The translations under genes were made by a program, and so were the position numbers. Positions 16,163 through 24,885 of a DNA stretch of 64,000 bases are shown here, piece by piece. The number at the start of each line of letters is the position of its first letter. The first letter of the stretch is position 1. Below the pieces are notes generated by a model, which was not told the DNA's origin, searched no databases, and saw only the letters and a list, made by a program, of their open reading frames with translations. This DNA comes from Candidatus Pantoea formicae. GTDB taxonomy: Bacteria; Pseudomonadota; Gammaproteobacteria; Enterobacterales; Enterobacteriaceae. The stretch lies in contig NZ_VWXD01000007.1 in NCBI RefSeq assembly GCF_011752625.1, forward strand, positions 225,334 to 289,333, in the 5' to 3' direction.

Positions 16163-18724
16163 TTGTACCTCTACATTGAGACACTGAAACAGAGACTGGA
16201 TGCAATTAACCAGCTGCGCGTTGATCGCGCACTGGCTGCTATGGGGCCTGCTTTCCAGCAAGTCTACAGTCTGCTGCCAACATTACTGCACTATCATCAT
16301 CCGCTGATGCCGGGCTACCTCGAAGGTAGCGTTCCCCACGGCGTCAGCTTCTTCACGCCTGATGAAAATCAACAGCAGCTGCTGCAAGATCTCGCAGGCG
16401 AACAGCCACTGGATCTCAGTACGGCCGTCAAAGGCGAACGTCCTATCACGGGTATCTATTCAATGGGCAGCACCTCGTCCGTTGGACAGAACAGCGTGTC
16501 GGATCTCGATATCTGGGTATGCCACCAATCCTGGCTAGATAATGAAGAGCGCCTCAATCTGCAGCGCAAGTGTACGCTGTTGCAGAAATGGTGTGTGTCG
16601 ATGGGTGTGGAAGTCAGTTTCTTCCTGATTGACGAGAACCGTTTCCGCCACAATGAGAGCGGCAGCCTCGGTGGTGAGGATTGTGGTTCGACCCAACATA
16701 TTTTGCTGCTGGATGAGTTTTACCGCACCGCCGTGCGTATGGCAGGCAAGCGCATCCTGTGGAACATGGTGCCCGGCGAAGAAGAACACCATTACGACGA
16801 ATACGTGATGTCACTCTATTCTCAAGGTGTGTTAACGCCGAATGAGTGGCTGGATCTCGGCGGCCTCGGCACGCTGTCCGCGGAAGAGTATTTTGGTGCC
16901 AGCCTGTGGCAGCTCTATAAAAGCATCGACTCGCCTTATAAAGCGGTGTTGAAAACGCTGCTGTTAGAAGCGTACAGCTGGGAATACCCCAATACGCAGC
17001 TGCTGGCAATGGATATCAAACAGCGCCTGCACGATGGCGAAATCATCTGCTTCGGCCTCGATCCCTACTGCATGATGCTGGAACGCGTGACGCGTTATTT
17101 GACCAGTGTCGACGACATGGCGCGCCTCGATCTGGTGCGTCGATGTTTCTACTTAAAAGTGTGTGAAAAGCTCTCGAGCGAAGATCACCATCATCAACGC
17201 TCAGGCTGGCGTCGCGAGATTCTGTCACAGCTGGTGAAAGAGTGGGGCTGGGATGATGAGAAATTAGCGGTATTAGACAACCGCGCGCAGTGGAAAATTG
17301 AACGTGTGCGTGAAGCACACAACGAATTGCTGGATGCGATGATGCAAAGCTATCGCAACCTGATCCGTTTTGCCCGTCGTAACAATTTAAGCGTCAGTGC
17401 CAGCCCGCAAGATATCGGCGTGCTGACGCGTAAACTGTATGCCGCGTTTGAAGCGCTGCCGGGTAAAGTGACGCTGGTGAATCCGCAGATTTCACCGGAT
17501 CTCTCGGAAGAAAATCTGACCTTTATCCATGTGCCGGAAGGCCGCGCCAATCGCGCCGGTTGGTATCTTTACAACCAGTCGCCGGACATGAGTTCGATCA
17601 TCAGCCATCAGCCGCTGGAATATAACCGTTACCTGAACAAATTAGTGGCATGGGCGTGGTTTAACGGGTTGCTGACCAGCAAAACTCGTCTGCACATGAA
17701 AGGGAACGAGTTCTGCGATCTGCCGCGCTTGCAGGAGTTGGTCAACGATGTGTCGAGCCACTTCCCGCTGCGCGTACCGGCACCGACACCAAAAGCGTTG
17801 TACAGCCCGTGTGAAATCCGTCATTTGGCGATTATCGTCAATCTTGAGCACGATCCGACCTCGGCATTCCGCAATCAGGTGGTGCATTTTGATTTCCGCA
17901 AGCTGGATGTGTTCAGCTTCGGTCAGCAGCAACAGTGCCTGATTGGCAGCATCGACCTGCTGTATCGCAACTCGTGGAATGAGGTGCGCACGCTGCACTT
18001 CAGTGGCGAGCAGGCGATGATTGAAGCGCTGAAAACCATTCTGGGCAAAATGCATCAGGATGCTGCGCCGCCCGATACGGTAGAAGTGTTCTGCTACAGC
18101 CAGCATTTGCGCGGTTTGATCAGAACGCGCGTGCAGCAGCTGGTTTCTGAATGCATTGAACTGCGTCTTTCGAGTACGCGTCAGGAGCCGGGCCGCTTTA
18201 AAGCACTGCGTATGGCGGGACAAACCTGGGGTCTGTTCTTTGAACGCATGAGCGTATCGGTGCAGAAACTGGAAAATGCGGTGGAGTTTTATGGTGCGAT
18301 TTCCAATAACAAACTGCACGGTTTGTCGATCAAAGTAGAATCGAACCAGACGCCGTTACCGCCGGTGGTCAACGGCTACGCCAGCGAAGGTATCATCCAG
18401 TTCTTCTTTGAAGACACCACCAACGATCGTGGCTTCAATATTTATATCCTCGACGAGAGCAACCGCGTTGAGGTGTATCACCATTGCGAAGGCAGCAAGG
18501 AAGAGTTGGTACGCGACGTGAGCCGTTTTTACTCGTCCTCACATGACCGTTTTACGTACGGCTCTAGCTTTATCAATTTCAACCTGCCGCAGTTCTATCA
18601 GATTGTGAACACGGGCGATCGCTACCAGGTGATTCCGTTCCGCAGCCAGACACTGACGCAACTCTGCGCCACGCAGCCCGATAACGACAACGGCGACTTC
18701 CAGCCGCGCTACCAAATGCACTGA
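16163..18724 (+). CDS. cyaA: CyaA, class I adenylate cyclase
   Basis: 853 residues. It makes cAMP from ATP and is controlled by the glucose PTS (EIIA-Glc). I chose TTG at 16163, giving YLYIETLKQRLDAINQLRVD as in E. coli, where a weak UUG start limits expression; the upstream stretch aatcaggcgaaacgtc is the same type of leader. The N-terminal catalytic half holds GSTSSVGQNSVSDLDIWVC, a nucleotidyltransferase-like G-S-x(n)-D-x-D motif, and ENRFRHNESGSLGGEDCGST. The C-terminal half is the regulatory region, ending FINFNLPQFYQIV plus a variable tail. cyaY, which follows in E. coli on the other strand, is absent. Confidence 0.96.
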   Translation: MYLYIETLKQRLDAINQLRVDRALAAMGPAFQQVYSLLPTLLHYHHPLMPGYLEGSVPHGVSFFTPDENQQQLLQDLAGEQPLDLSTAVKGERPITGIYSMGSTSSVGQNSVSDLDIWVCHQSWLDNEERLNLQRKCTLLQKWCVSMGVEVSFFLIDENRFRHNESGSLGGEDCGSTQHILLLDEFYRTAVRMAGKRILWNMVPGEEEHHYDEYVMSLYSQGVLTPNEWLDLGGLGTLSAEEYFGASLWQLYKSIDSPYKAVLKTLLLEAYSWEYPNTQLLAMDIKQRLHDGEIICFGLDPYCMMLERVTRYLTSVDDMARLDLVRRCFYLKVCEKLSSEDHHHQRSGWRREILSQLVKEWGWDDEKLAVLDNRAQWKIERVREAHNELLDAMMQSYRNLIRFARRNNLSVSASPQDIGVLTRKLYAAFEALPGKVTLVNPQISPDLSEENLTFIHVPEGRANRAGWYLYNQSPDMSSIISHQPLEYNRYLNKLVAWAWFNGLLTSKTRLHMKGNEFCDLPRLQELVNDVSSHFPLRVPAPTPKALYSPCEIRHLAIIVNLEHDPTSAFRNQVVHFDFRKLDVFSFGQQQQCLIGSIDLLYRNSWNEVRTLHFSGEQAMIEALKTILGKMHQDAAPPDTVEVFCYSQHLRGLIRTRVQQLVSECIELRLSSTRQEPGRFKALRMAGQTWGLFFERMSVSVQKLENAVEFYGAISNNKLHGLSIKVESNQTPLPPVVNGYASEGIIQFFFEDTTNDRGFNIYILDESNRVEVYHHCEGSKEELVRDVSRFYSSSHDRFTYGSSFINFNLPQFYQIVNTGDRYQVIPFRSQTLTQLCATQPDNDNGDFQPRYQMH

Positions 18725-18859
18725 TCCCGCTAGCGTTCGCGCGGTGGGATTGGCTTTTCCTCTGACATGCTCCCGGATTTGCGGGTATTTCCTGTTGCTT
18801 TTACAACGTCAACTGCGATGATAAGCAGCCAAGGCTTAAGGACAGAAAGAGCAGACAGA

Positions 18860-19063
18860 ATGAGACGAATGATAAGTCAGCTGGGTATGGGGCTGGCGCT
18901 GGTCAGCCTGGTAGGTTGTGGCCTGAAAGGACCGCTGTATTTCCCGCCGAAAGATCAGCCAACCAAGAGCAATCAGCAAGTGACTGAGCAGCAGAAAAAA
19001 GCCGCTCAAAACGCTGACGTGAATGGGTTGGTCACCACTAAACCTGGTGTGCAGGCGAACTAA
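18860..19063 (+). CDS. lptM: LptM (YifL), small outer-membrane lipoprotein
   Basis: 67 residues. A signal peptide ends in the lipobox LVGC at about residues 16-19, followed by the conserved GLKGPLYFPP block; the rest is a low-complexity Gln/Asn/Lys tail. LptM associates with the LptDE translocon and helps its oxidative maturation in E. coli. I chose the ATG at 18860 (MRRMISQLG), preceded by a purine-rich stretch; the frame stays open upstream, but that part is not family-like. It is followed by dapF after 29 bp. Confidence 0.9.
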   Translation: MRRMISQLGMGLALVSLVGCGLKGPLYFPPKDQPTKSNQQVTEQQKKAAQNADVNGLVTTKPGVQAN

Positions 19064-19092
19064 TCTCTATGAGTAATCCGGCGGAGCAGAAA

Positions 19093-19917
19093 ATGCAGTT
19101 CTCGAAAATGCACGGTCTCGGCAACGATTTCATGGTTGTGGATGCCGTGACGCAAAACGTCTTTTTTTCGCCGGAGCTGATTCGCCGTCTGGCGGACAGG
19201 CATCTGGGGATCGGTTTCGATCAGCTGCTGATCGTCGAACCGCCTTACGATCCGGATCTCGATTTTCACTACCGAATTTTCAATGCCGATGGCAGTGAAG
19301 TGGCACAGTGCGGCAATGGCGCACGCTGCTTCGCACGCTTTGTGCGTTTGAAAGGATTGACCAACAAAAGCGACATTCGCGTCAGCACACAAACCGGCCG
19401 CATGGTGCTTAGCGTGACCAGCGATGAGTTAGTGCGCGTGAATATGGGCGAACCGAATTTCGACCCGCAGCAGGTGCCATTGCGCGCCAATAAAGCCGAA
19501 AACCTTTATCTGCAACGTGTAGCGGACCAAACGGTGATGTTTGGTGCGGTATCAATGGGCAATCCGCACTGTGTGATTCAGGTGGAGAGTGTGAAAACCG
19601 CGCCCGTTGAAACGCTCGGTCCGGTGCTGGAAAGCCATGAGCGCTTCCCGGAACGAGTGAATGTCGGTTTTATGGAAGTGGTCAATCCTGAGCATATCCG
19701 TCTGCGCGTCTATGAACGTGGCGCAGGCGAAACCCAGGCGTGTGGCAGCGGCGCATGTGCGGCGGTGGCCTGTGGGATTCAGCAAGGCATTCTGGCGGAG
19801 AAAGTCCGCGTTGATTTGCCTGGCGGAACCTTACATATCGCCTGGAAAGGGGCAGGTCAGCCGCTGTTTATGACCGGTCCAGCCACACACGTCTACGATG
19901 GGTTTATTCATCTATGA
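19093..19917 (+). CDS. dapF: DapF, diaminopimelate epimerase
   Basis: 274 residues. Converts LL- to meso-diaminopimelate for lysine and peptidoglycan. The two catalytic cysteines are in NADGSEVAQCGNGARCF and ETQACGSGACAAV. I chose the ATG at 19093 (MQFSKMHGLGNDF): it has the SD ggcggag and the E. coli length; an in-frame ATG at 19069 has no SD. It overlaps the next gene by 4 bp and starts the tightly coupled dapF-DUF484-xerC-yigB set. Confidence 0.97.
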   Translation: MQFSKMHGLGNDFMVVDAVTQNVFFSPELIRRLADRHLGIGFDQLLIVEPPYDPDLDFHYRIFNADGSEVAQCGNGARCFARFVRLKGLTNKSDIRVSTQTGRMVLSVTSDELVRVNMGEPNFDPQQVPLRANKAENLYLQRVADQTVMFGAVSMGNPHCVIQVESVKTAPVETLGPVLESHERFPERVNVGFMEVVNPEHIRLRVYERGAGETQACGSGACAAVACGIQQGILAEKVRVDLPGGTLHIAWKGAGQPLFMTGPATHVYDGFIHL

Positions 19918-20618
19918 AAAATGTCGAAGAGCAAACCGACAGCGCGGTTTTGCTGGACGATCAGTCGGTTAGCGCCTTCCTGCGCCAGAATCCCGATTTC
20001 TTTATACGCAATGCACGCCAGGTCGAACAGATGATGGTGCCGCATCCGGTGCGTGGCAGCGTTTCGCTGGTGGAGTGGCATATGGCGCGTCAGCGCAACC
20101 ACATCCAGCAGTTGGAAGAGGAGATCACCTTGTTGATGGAGCAGGCTACGGCTAACCATCAGCTGTTTGATCGCCTGCTGTCGTTGCAGGGTCACCTTGC
20201 TTCCGCTGACAGCCTGCAAGAGATGCTCACGCGTTTACATCGCTGGGCACGTGAGCTTGGCTTGGCCGGTGCGAACGTGCGCGTGTTCAATGACAAATGG
20301 CACATTGGTGCGCCTTCTGATTTCACTCAACTGGGTTTGTCACGCCAGGCCTTCGAGCCTCTGCGTATCCAACGTTTTGGTCACGAACACCATTACCTTG
20401 GTAGCCTGAACGGTCCTGAACTGCTGCTGTTATTACCGCAGGCCAAAGCGATTGGTTCCGTCGCGATGTCACTGATGGGTGAACGCGGTGAGCTGGGTGT
20501 GCTGATATTTAGTAGCCGCGATAATCAACACTATCAGGCGGGCATGGGGACACTGCTGTTACAGCATCTGGCGCAAATGTTGCCTGAGTTGCTGTCGCGT
20601 TGGATTGAACGTGCATGA
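19914..20618 (+). CDS. yigA: DUF484 family protein (YigA)
   Basis: 234 residues of the DUF484/GAF-like family. The N-terminus contains VSAFLRQNPDFF and the LVEWHMARQRNHIQQLEEEI coiled coil; the C-terminal half has a GAF-like pattern ending GVLIFSSRD...YQAGMGTLLLQHLAQMLP. Function unknown; it lies between dapF and xerC in enterobacteria, overlapping both by 4 bp. Confidence 0.9.
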   Translation: MKNVEEQTDSAVLLDDQSVSAFLRQNPDFFIRNARQVEQMMVPHPVRGSVSLVEWHMARQRNHIQQLEEEITLLMEQATANHQLFDRLLSLQGHLASADSLQEMLTRLHRWARELGLAGANVRVFNDKWHIGAPSDFTQLGLSRQAFEPLRIQRFGHEHHYLGSLNGPELLLLLPQAKAIGSVAMSLMGERGELGVLIFSSRDNQHYQAGMGTLLLQHLAQMLPELLSRWIERA

Positions 20619-21517
20619 GCCCGCTGCTGCACGCGGTTGAAGGCTTTCTGCGTTACCTGAAAGTCGAACGCCAGCTTAGCCCGCTTACGCAGAAAAATTA
20701 CACTCGCCAATTGCAGGCGATAATGACCATGGCCGATGAGATGAAAATCACCGCCTGGGCTCAGTTGGAACCTGCGCAGGTGCGTCAACTGGCGGCGCGC
20801 AGTCGTCGCGGCGGTTTGGGCGCCAGCAGCCTGGCGTTGCGCATGTCGGCGCTGCGCAGTTTTCTCGACTGGCAAGTAAGCCAGGGCATGTTAAGTGCCA
20901 ATCCCGCTAAAGGTATCTCGACACCCCGCAATGCTCGTCATCTGCCCAAAAATATGGATGTCGATGAGGTCAACCAATTACTGGAAATCGATCTCAACGA
21001 TCCGCTGGCCGTGCGCGATCGCGCCATGCTGGAAACCATGTACGGCGGCGGGCTGCGTCTGTCTGAGCTGGTCGGTTTGGATTGCCGTCATGTTGATTTA
21101 GAAGCCGGTGAAGTATGGGTGCTGGGTAAAGGCAGCAAAGAGCGTCGTGTTCCCATCGGCGGTACTGCTGTGACTTGGCTAAAGCACTGGTTGCCACTGC
21201 GTGAAAGCTTTGCGCCACAGGATGATGCCGTGTTTGTCTCCAGCCGAGGCAGCCGCATTTCCGCGCGCAACGTGCAGAAACGCTTTGCCGAGTGGGGGAT
21301 TAAGCAGGGTGTGGCGAGCCATATCCATCCGCATAAGTTGCGTCACTCATTTGCCACCCATTTGCTGGAGTCGAGCGGCGATCTGCGCGCAGTGCAGGAG
21401 TTGCTGGGGCACGCGAATCTCTCGACCACGCAAATCTATACCCATCTTGATTTCCAGCACTTGGCGACCGTGTACGATGCAGCACATCCACGTGCTAAAC
21501 GAGGAAAGTCTGAATGA
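20615..21517 (+). CDS. xerC: XerC, tyrosine recombinase for chromosome dimer resolution
   Basis: 300 residues. With XerD it acts at dif to resolve chromosome dimers and at cer-type plasmid sites. An N-terminal SAM-like core-binding domain is followed by a catalytic domain with Arg in GGGLRLSEL, Lys in GKGSKERRVP, H-x-x-R in HPHKLRHSFATHLL, His in LLGHANLSTTQIY, and the nucleophile Tyr in IYTHLD. It overlaps neighbours on both sides by 4 bp. Confidence 0.97.
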   Translation: MSPLLHAVEGFLRYLKVERQLSPLTQKNYTRQLQAIMTMADEMKITAWAQLEPAQVRQLAARSRRGGLGASSLALRMSALRSFLDWQVSQGMLSANPAKGISTPRNARHLPKNMDVDEVNQLLEIDLNDPLAVRDRAMLETMYGGGLRLSELVGLDCRHVDLEAGEVWVLGKGSKERRVPIGGTAVTWLKHWLPLRESFAPQDDAVFVSSRGSRISARNVQKRFAEWGIKQGVASHIHPHKLRHSFATHLLESSGDLRAVQELLGHANLSTTQIYTHLDFQHLATVYDAAHPRAKRGKSE

Positions 21518-22230
21518 AGTTCTACCGTCCGCTGGGGCCGATCAAAGCGATCACCTTTGATCTCGACGATACCCTTTATGACAACCATCCGGTGATCCGC
21601 AAAACCACGACTGAATCCCATGCCGCTTTGCAGGCCTATCATCCGGCGCTGCGTGAATTTACCCCAGCTGATTACCAAGCGCTGCGTGACGAATTGCTGG
21701 TGCAAGAGCCTGAGATTTATCACGACGTCTCTGAGTGGCGTCGTCGTTCGGTTGAACGGGCGTTGCTCAATGTCGGCTTGTCCGCTGCTGAAGCCACTGC
21801 GGGTGCCAGCGAAGTGATGAGTGTGTTCCATCAGTGGCGCAGCGAAGTGGATATGCCAGAAGAGACGCATCAAACGCTGACGTGGCTGGGGGAGCGCGTG
21901 CCGCTAGTGGCGATCACCAATGGTAATGCCTGCCCGGAAAAGCTGGGGATTCATCACTACTTCCAGTTTGCCCTTCGCGCAGGTCCGCACGGCCGCGCAA
22001 AACCTTGGCAGGATATGTACCATCTCGCTTCGGCGCGTTTAGGCATCGCGCCTGAACATATTCTGCATGTGGGTGATGATCTCACCACCGACGTGGTGGG
22101 TTCTCTGCGGGCGGGCATGCAAGCCTGCTGGATTAACCTGCGCGGCGGTAATCTGATGAAGATTGACGATGCGCGTTTGGTTCCGCATGTGGAAATTCAT
22201 CAGTTGGCATCGCTGACCTCGCTGCTATAA
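21514..22230 (+). CDS. yigB: YigB, HAD-family phosphatase (FMN hydrolase)
   Basis: 238 residues of the haloacid dehalogenase superfamily; the E. coli protein removes phosphate from FMN. Motif I is FDLDDTLYDN, motif II VAITNGN, and motif IV HVGDDLTTDVVGS. The cap domain lies between motifs I and II. Overlaps xerC by 4 bp. The uvrD promoter starts inside its last codons. Confidence 0.93.
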   Translation: MKFYRPLGPIKAITFDLDDTLYDNHPVIRKTTTESHAALQAYHPALREFTPADYQALRDELLVQEPEIYHDVSEWRRRSVERALLNVGLSAAEATAGASEVMSVFHQWRSEVDMPEETHQTLTWLGERVPLVAITNGNACPEKLGIHHYFQFALRAGPHGRAKPWQDMYHLASARLGIAPEHILHVGDDLTTDVVGSLRAGMQACWINLRGGNLMKIDDARLVPHVEIHQLASLTSLL

Positions 22231-22248
22231 TGCTGTATGTCTATCCAG
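22204..22248 (+). promoter_or_regulatory. uvrD promoter with LexA (SOS) box
   Basis: TTGGCA (22204-22209), 16 bp, TATAAT (22226-22231). A LexA box CTG-N10-CAG with core TATGTCTATC lies at 22233-22248, over the likely start point. Directly after it comes an imperfect hairpin (ccagc taat ggctgg, 22245-22259). The same arrangement of LexA box and early hairpin is known for E. coli uvrD. Confidence 0.88.
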
Positions 22249-22273
22249 CTAATGGCTGGATAGGAACAGACAT

Positions 22274-22335
22274 TTCCTGATAAAAAATCGCAGCAGCGCA
22301 ATGACTTGCGCGATAAATCGCACCGCGACCAGGGG
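22274..22335. repeat. Degenerate palindromic element in the uvrD leader
   Basis: The segment contains aatcgcagcagcgca and, further on, gcgcgataaatcgcaccg. The second arm resembles the arm of the element after corA (25870-25943). It looks like a decayed copy of a dispersed intergenic palindrome. Only two copies are visible here. Confidence 0.4.
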
Positions 22336-22402
22336 TGCGTTGGTGGAGTGGTTGAGAATAACATTCCGCCATCCTCTTTTATTATTTGGCAAAACGGTGC
22401 TT

Positions 22403-24565
22403 ATGGACGTTTCTGATCTGCTTAACGGCTTGAATGACAAACAGCGCGAGGCGGTCGCCGCGCCGCGCAGCAACCTGCTGGTGCTGGCCGGAGCAGGCAG
22501 TGGCAAAACCCGTGTGTTGGTGCATCGCATTGCCTGGCTGCTGTCGGTAGAAAACTGCTCGCCCTATTCGATTATGGCGGTGACCTTTACCAACAAAGCG
22601 GCGGCAGAAATGCGCCATCGTATCGATCAATTGATCGGCACCAGCCAGGGCGGGATGTGGATCGGGACCTTCCACGGGCTAGCGCACCGTTTACTGCGCG
22701 CGCATCATCTTGATGCCAACTTGCCACAGGATTTCCAGATTCTCGATAGCGACGATCAGCTGCGCCTGTTAAAACGCCTGATCAAAGCCATGAATCTTGA
22801 TGAGAAACAGTGGCCTGCACGTCAGGGCATGTGGTACATCAACGGCAAAAAAGATGAAGGTCTGCGCCCTAAGCACATCGAAAGTTATGGTAATCCGATT
22901 GAGCAAACCTGGCTGCGCATCTATCAGGCGTATCAAGAGGCGTGCGATCGCGCGGGCTTAGTCGATTTTGCTGAACTGCTACTGCGCGCCCATGAGTTGT
23001 GGCTCAACAAGCCGCATATCCTGAATCACTACCGCGAGCGTTTCAGTAACGTGCTGGTTGATGAGTTCCAGGATACCAACAACATTCAATATGCCTGGAT
23101 TCGCATGCTGGCAGGCGATACCGGTCGTGTGATTATCGTCGGTGATGATGACCAGTCGATTTACGGCTGGCGCGGTGCGCAGGTCGAGAACATCCAACGC
23201 TTCCTGCAGGATTTCCCTGGCGCGGAAACCATTCGTCTGGAGCAGAACTACCGCTCTACTAACAATATCCTGAAAGCGGCTAATACCTTGATCGCCAATA
23301 ACAATGGGCGTCTCGGCAAGGAGCTGTGGACTGATGGCAGTGATGGCGAAAAAATTTCCATCTACTGTGCTTTCAATGAGTTGGATGAAGCGCGTTTCGT
23401 GGTGAATCGCATCAAAACCTGGCATGAGAACGGCAACGCGTTACAAGACTGCGCCATTCTCTACCGCAGCAACGCCCAGTCACGCGTGTTAGAAGAGGCG
23501 CTGCTGCAGGGCAGCATGCCATACCGTATTTACGGTGGTATGCGCTTCTTCGAACGTCAGGAGATCAAAGACGCACTCGCCTATCTGCGTCTGATGGCCA
23601 ACCGCAATGATGATGCCGCCTTTGAGCGTGTGGTAAACACGCCGGTACGCGGCGTGGGCGATCGCACGTTAGATGTGGTGCGCCAAACCGCACGCGATCA
23701 GCAATTGACCCTGTGGCAAGCCACTCGTGAACTGCTGCAAAACAAAGCGTTAGCTGGACGCGCCGCCTCTGCGTTGCAACGTTTCTGTGAACTGGTGGAT
23801 TCATTGGCCACGGAAACCGCCGACATGCCGCTGCACGTGCAAACCGACCGGGTGATTAAGGATTCCGGTCTCTGGATCATGTACGAGCAGGAAAAGGGCG
23901 AGAAAGGCCAGGCGCGCATCGAAAACTTAGAGGAACTGGTGACGGCGACGCGCCAGTTCAGCTATCAGGATGAAGACGAAGACCTGATGCCGCTGCAGGC
24001 ATTCCTGTCGCATGCGGCACTGGAAGCCGGTGAAGGTCAGGCCGATAAGTGGCAGGACGCAGTGCAATTAATGACCCTGCACTCGGCAAAAGGTCTGGAA
24101 TTCACCCAGGTGTTTATTGTTGGCATGGAAGAGGGCATGTTCCCGAGCCAGATGTCGCTGGATGAAGGTGGCCGTCTGGAAGAGGAACGCCGCTTGGCGT
24201 ATGTCGGCGTCACGCGCGCGATGGAAAAGCTCACGCTAACCTACGCCGAAACCCGCCGTCTTTATGGTAAAGAAGTGTATCACCGCCCATCCCGCTTTAT
24301 CGGCGAATTACCGGAAGAGTGCGTCGAAGAGGTGCGTCTGCGTGCCAGCGTGAGCCGCCCTGTGAGTCATCAGCGTATGGGCACGCCTATCGCGCAGAAC
24401 GACAGTGGTTTCGCGCTCGGACAGCGTGTGCGCCATGCCAAATTCGGTGAAGGCACCATCATTAACCTCGAAGGCAGTGGTGAGCACAGCCGTCTGCAAG
24501 TGGCGTTTCAGGGGCAGGGGATTAAGTGGTTGGTGGCGGCTTATGCCCGCCTGGAAACGGTGTAG
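22403..24565 (+). CDS. uvrD: UvrD, DNA helicase II
   Basis: 720 residues, the E. coli length. SF1A 3'-5' helicase used in nucleotide excision repair and mismatch repair. Q motif NDKQREAV, Walker A AGAGSGKTRVL, Walker B VDEFQDTN, motif III DDDQSIYGWRGA, motif IV QNYRS, motif V TLHSAKGLEF and motif VI AYVGVTRAMEKLTLTYA are all present. The C-terminal tail FGEGTIINLEGSGEHSR is the Tudor-like RNA polymerase-binding domain. I chose the ATG at 22403 (MDVSDLLNGLN); the frame is open upstream but not family-like. An SOS box precedes it. Confidence 0.97.
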   Translation: MDVSDLLNGLNDKQREAVAAPRSNLLVLAGAGSGKTRVLVHRIAWLLSVENCSPYSIMAVTFTNKAAAEMRHRIDQLIGTSQGGMWIGTFHGLAHRLLRAHHLDANLPQDFQILDSDDQLRLLKRLIKAMNLDEKQWPARQGMWYINGKKDEGLRPKHIESYGNPIEQTWLRIYQAYQEACDRAGLVDFAELLLRAHELWLNKPHILNHYRERFSNVLVDEFQDTNNIQYAWIRMLAGDTGRVIIVGDDDQSIYGWRGAQVENIQRFLQDFPGAETIRLEQNYRSTNNILKAANTLIANNNGRLGKELWTDGSDGEKISIYCAFNELDEARFVVNRIKTWHENGNALQDCAILYRSNAQSRVLEEALLQGSMPYRIYGGMRFFERQEIKDALAYLRLMANRNDDAAFERVVNTPVRGVGDRTLDVVRQTARDQQLTLWQATRELLQNKALAGRAASALQRFCELVDSLATETADMPLHVQTDRVIKDSGLWIMYEQEKGEKGQARIENLEELVTATRQFSYQDEDEDLMPLQAFLSHAALEAGEGQADKWQDAVQLMTLHSAKGLEFTQVFIVGMEEGMFPSQMSLDEGGRLEEERRLAYVGVTRAMEKLTLTYAETRRLYGKEVYHRPSRFIGELPEECVEEVRLRASVSRPVSHQRMGTPIAQNDSGFALGQRVRHAKFGEGTIINLEGSGEHSRLQVAFQGQGIKWLVAAYARLETV

Positions 24566-24579
24566 CGCGGTTGCGCTAC
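24562..24579 (+). terminator. Hairpin at the end of uvrD
   Basis: GTAGCGC, loop ggtt, GCGCTAC, overlapping the uvrD stop codon. The T run follows only after about 10 bp, so termination may be weak. Confidence 0.5.
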
Positions 24580-24635
24580 CTTGACGACTTTTTCGTCTCA
24601 GCGTAACATGCGCGCACTATTATCATGAGAGGACA

Positions 24636-24719
24636 ATGCCTTGGACGCGCCCAGTCGATGCTGGCTCAACCGCCTGTTTAACAGGAATAACTTCTAAGGT
24701 TACCTCTCATAGCGGGTAG
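24636..24719 (+). CDS. corL: CorL-type leader peptide upstream of corA
   Basis: 27-codon frame beginning MPWTRPVDAG and ending in TAG, with a clear SD (gagagga) 4-8 bp before the ATG. It lies 166 bp upstream of corA in a 320 bp leader that has no other gene. In Salmonella the corA leader carries a short translated ORF, corL, whose translation controls Rho termination according to Mg2+. Position, size and SD support the same role here. Sequence likeness to CorL is from memory and not verified. It is too short for most gene finders. Confidence 0.65.
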   Translation: MPWTRPVDAGSTACLTGITSKVTSHSG

Positions 24720-24885
24720 CCTTAGCGGTTATCAGCGACCTCCCTTTACACTCTCGTCGCACGAGTCAGCACTGATTTACCCTTGAAGCGAAAGTTTCCG
24801 CGTTCAGGCTTTGCCGTGCCTGTTTTGCCTCTGGCATGACGGTGTACCGCCTTGTCCCATTTAGTCTGCAATGGGGAGTATTGCT

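Noticed and set aside
17642..18319. 225-codon frame antisense to cyaA
   Set aside because: Shadow of the conserved CyaA regulatory domain, with no SD and no family resemblance.
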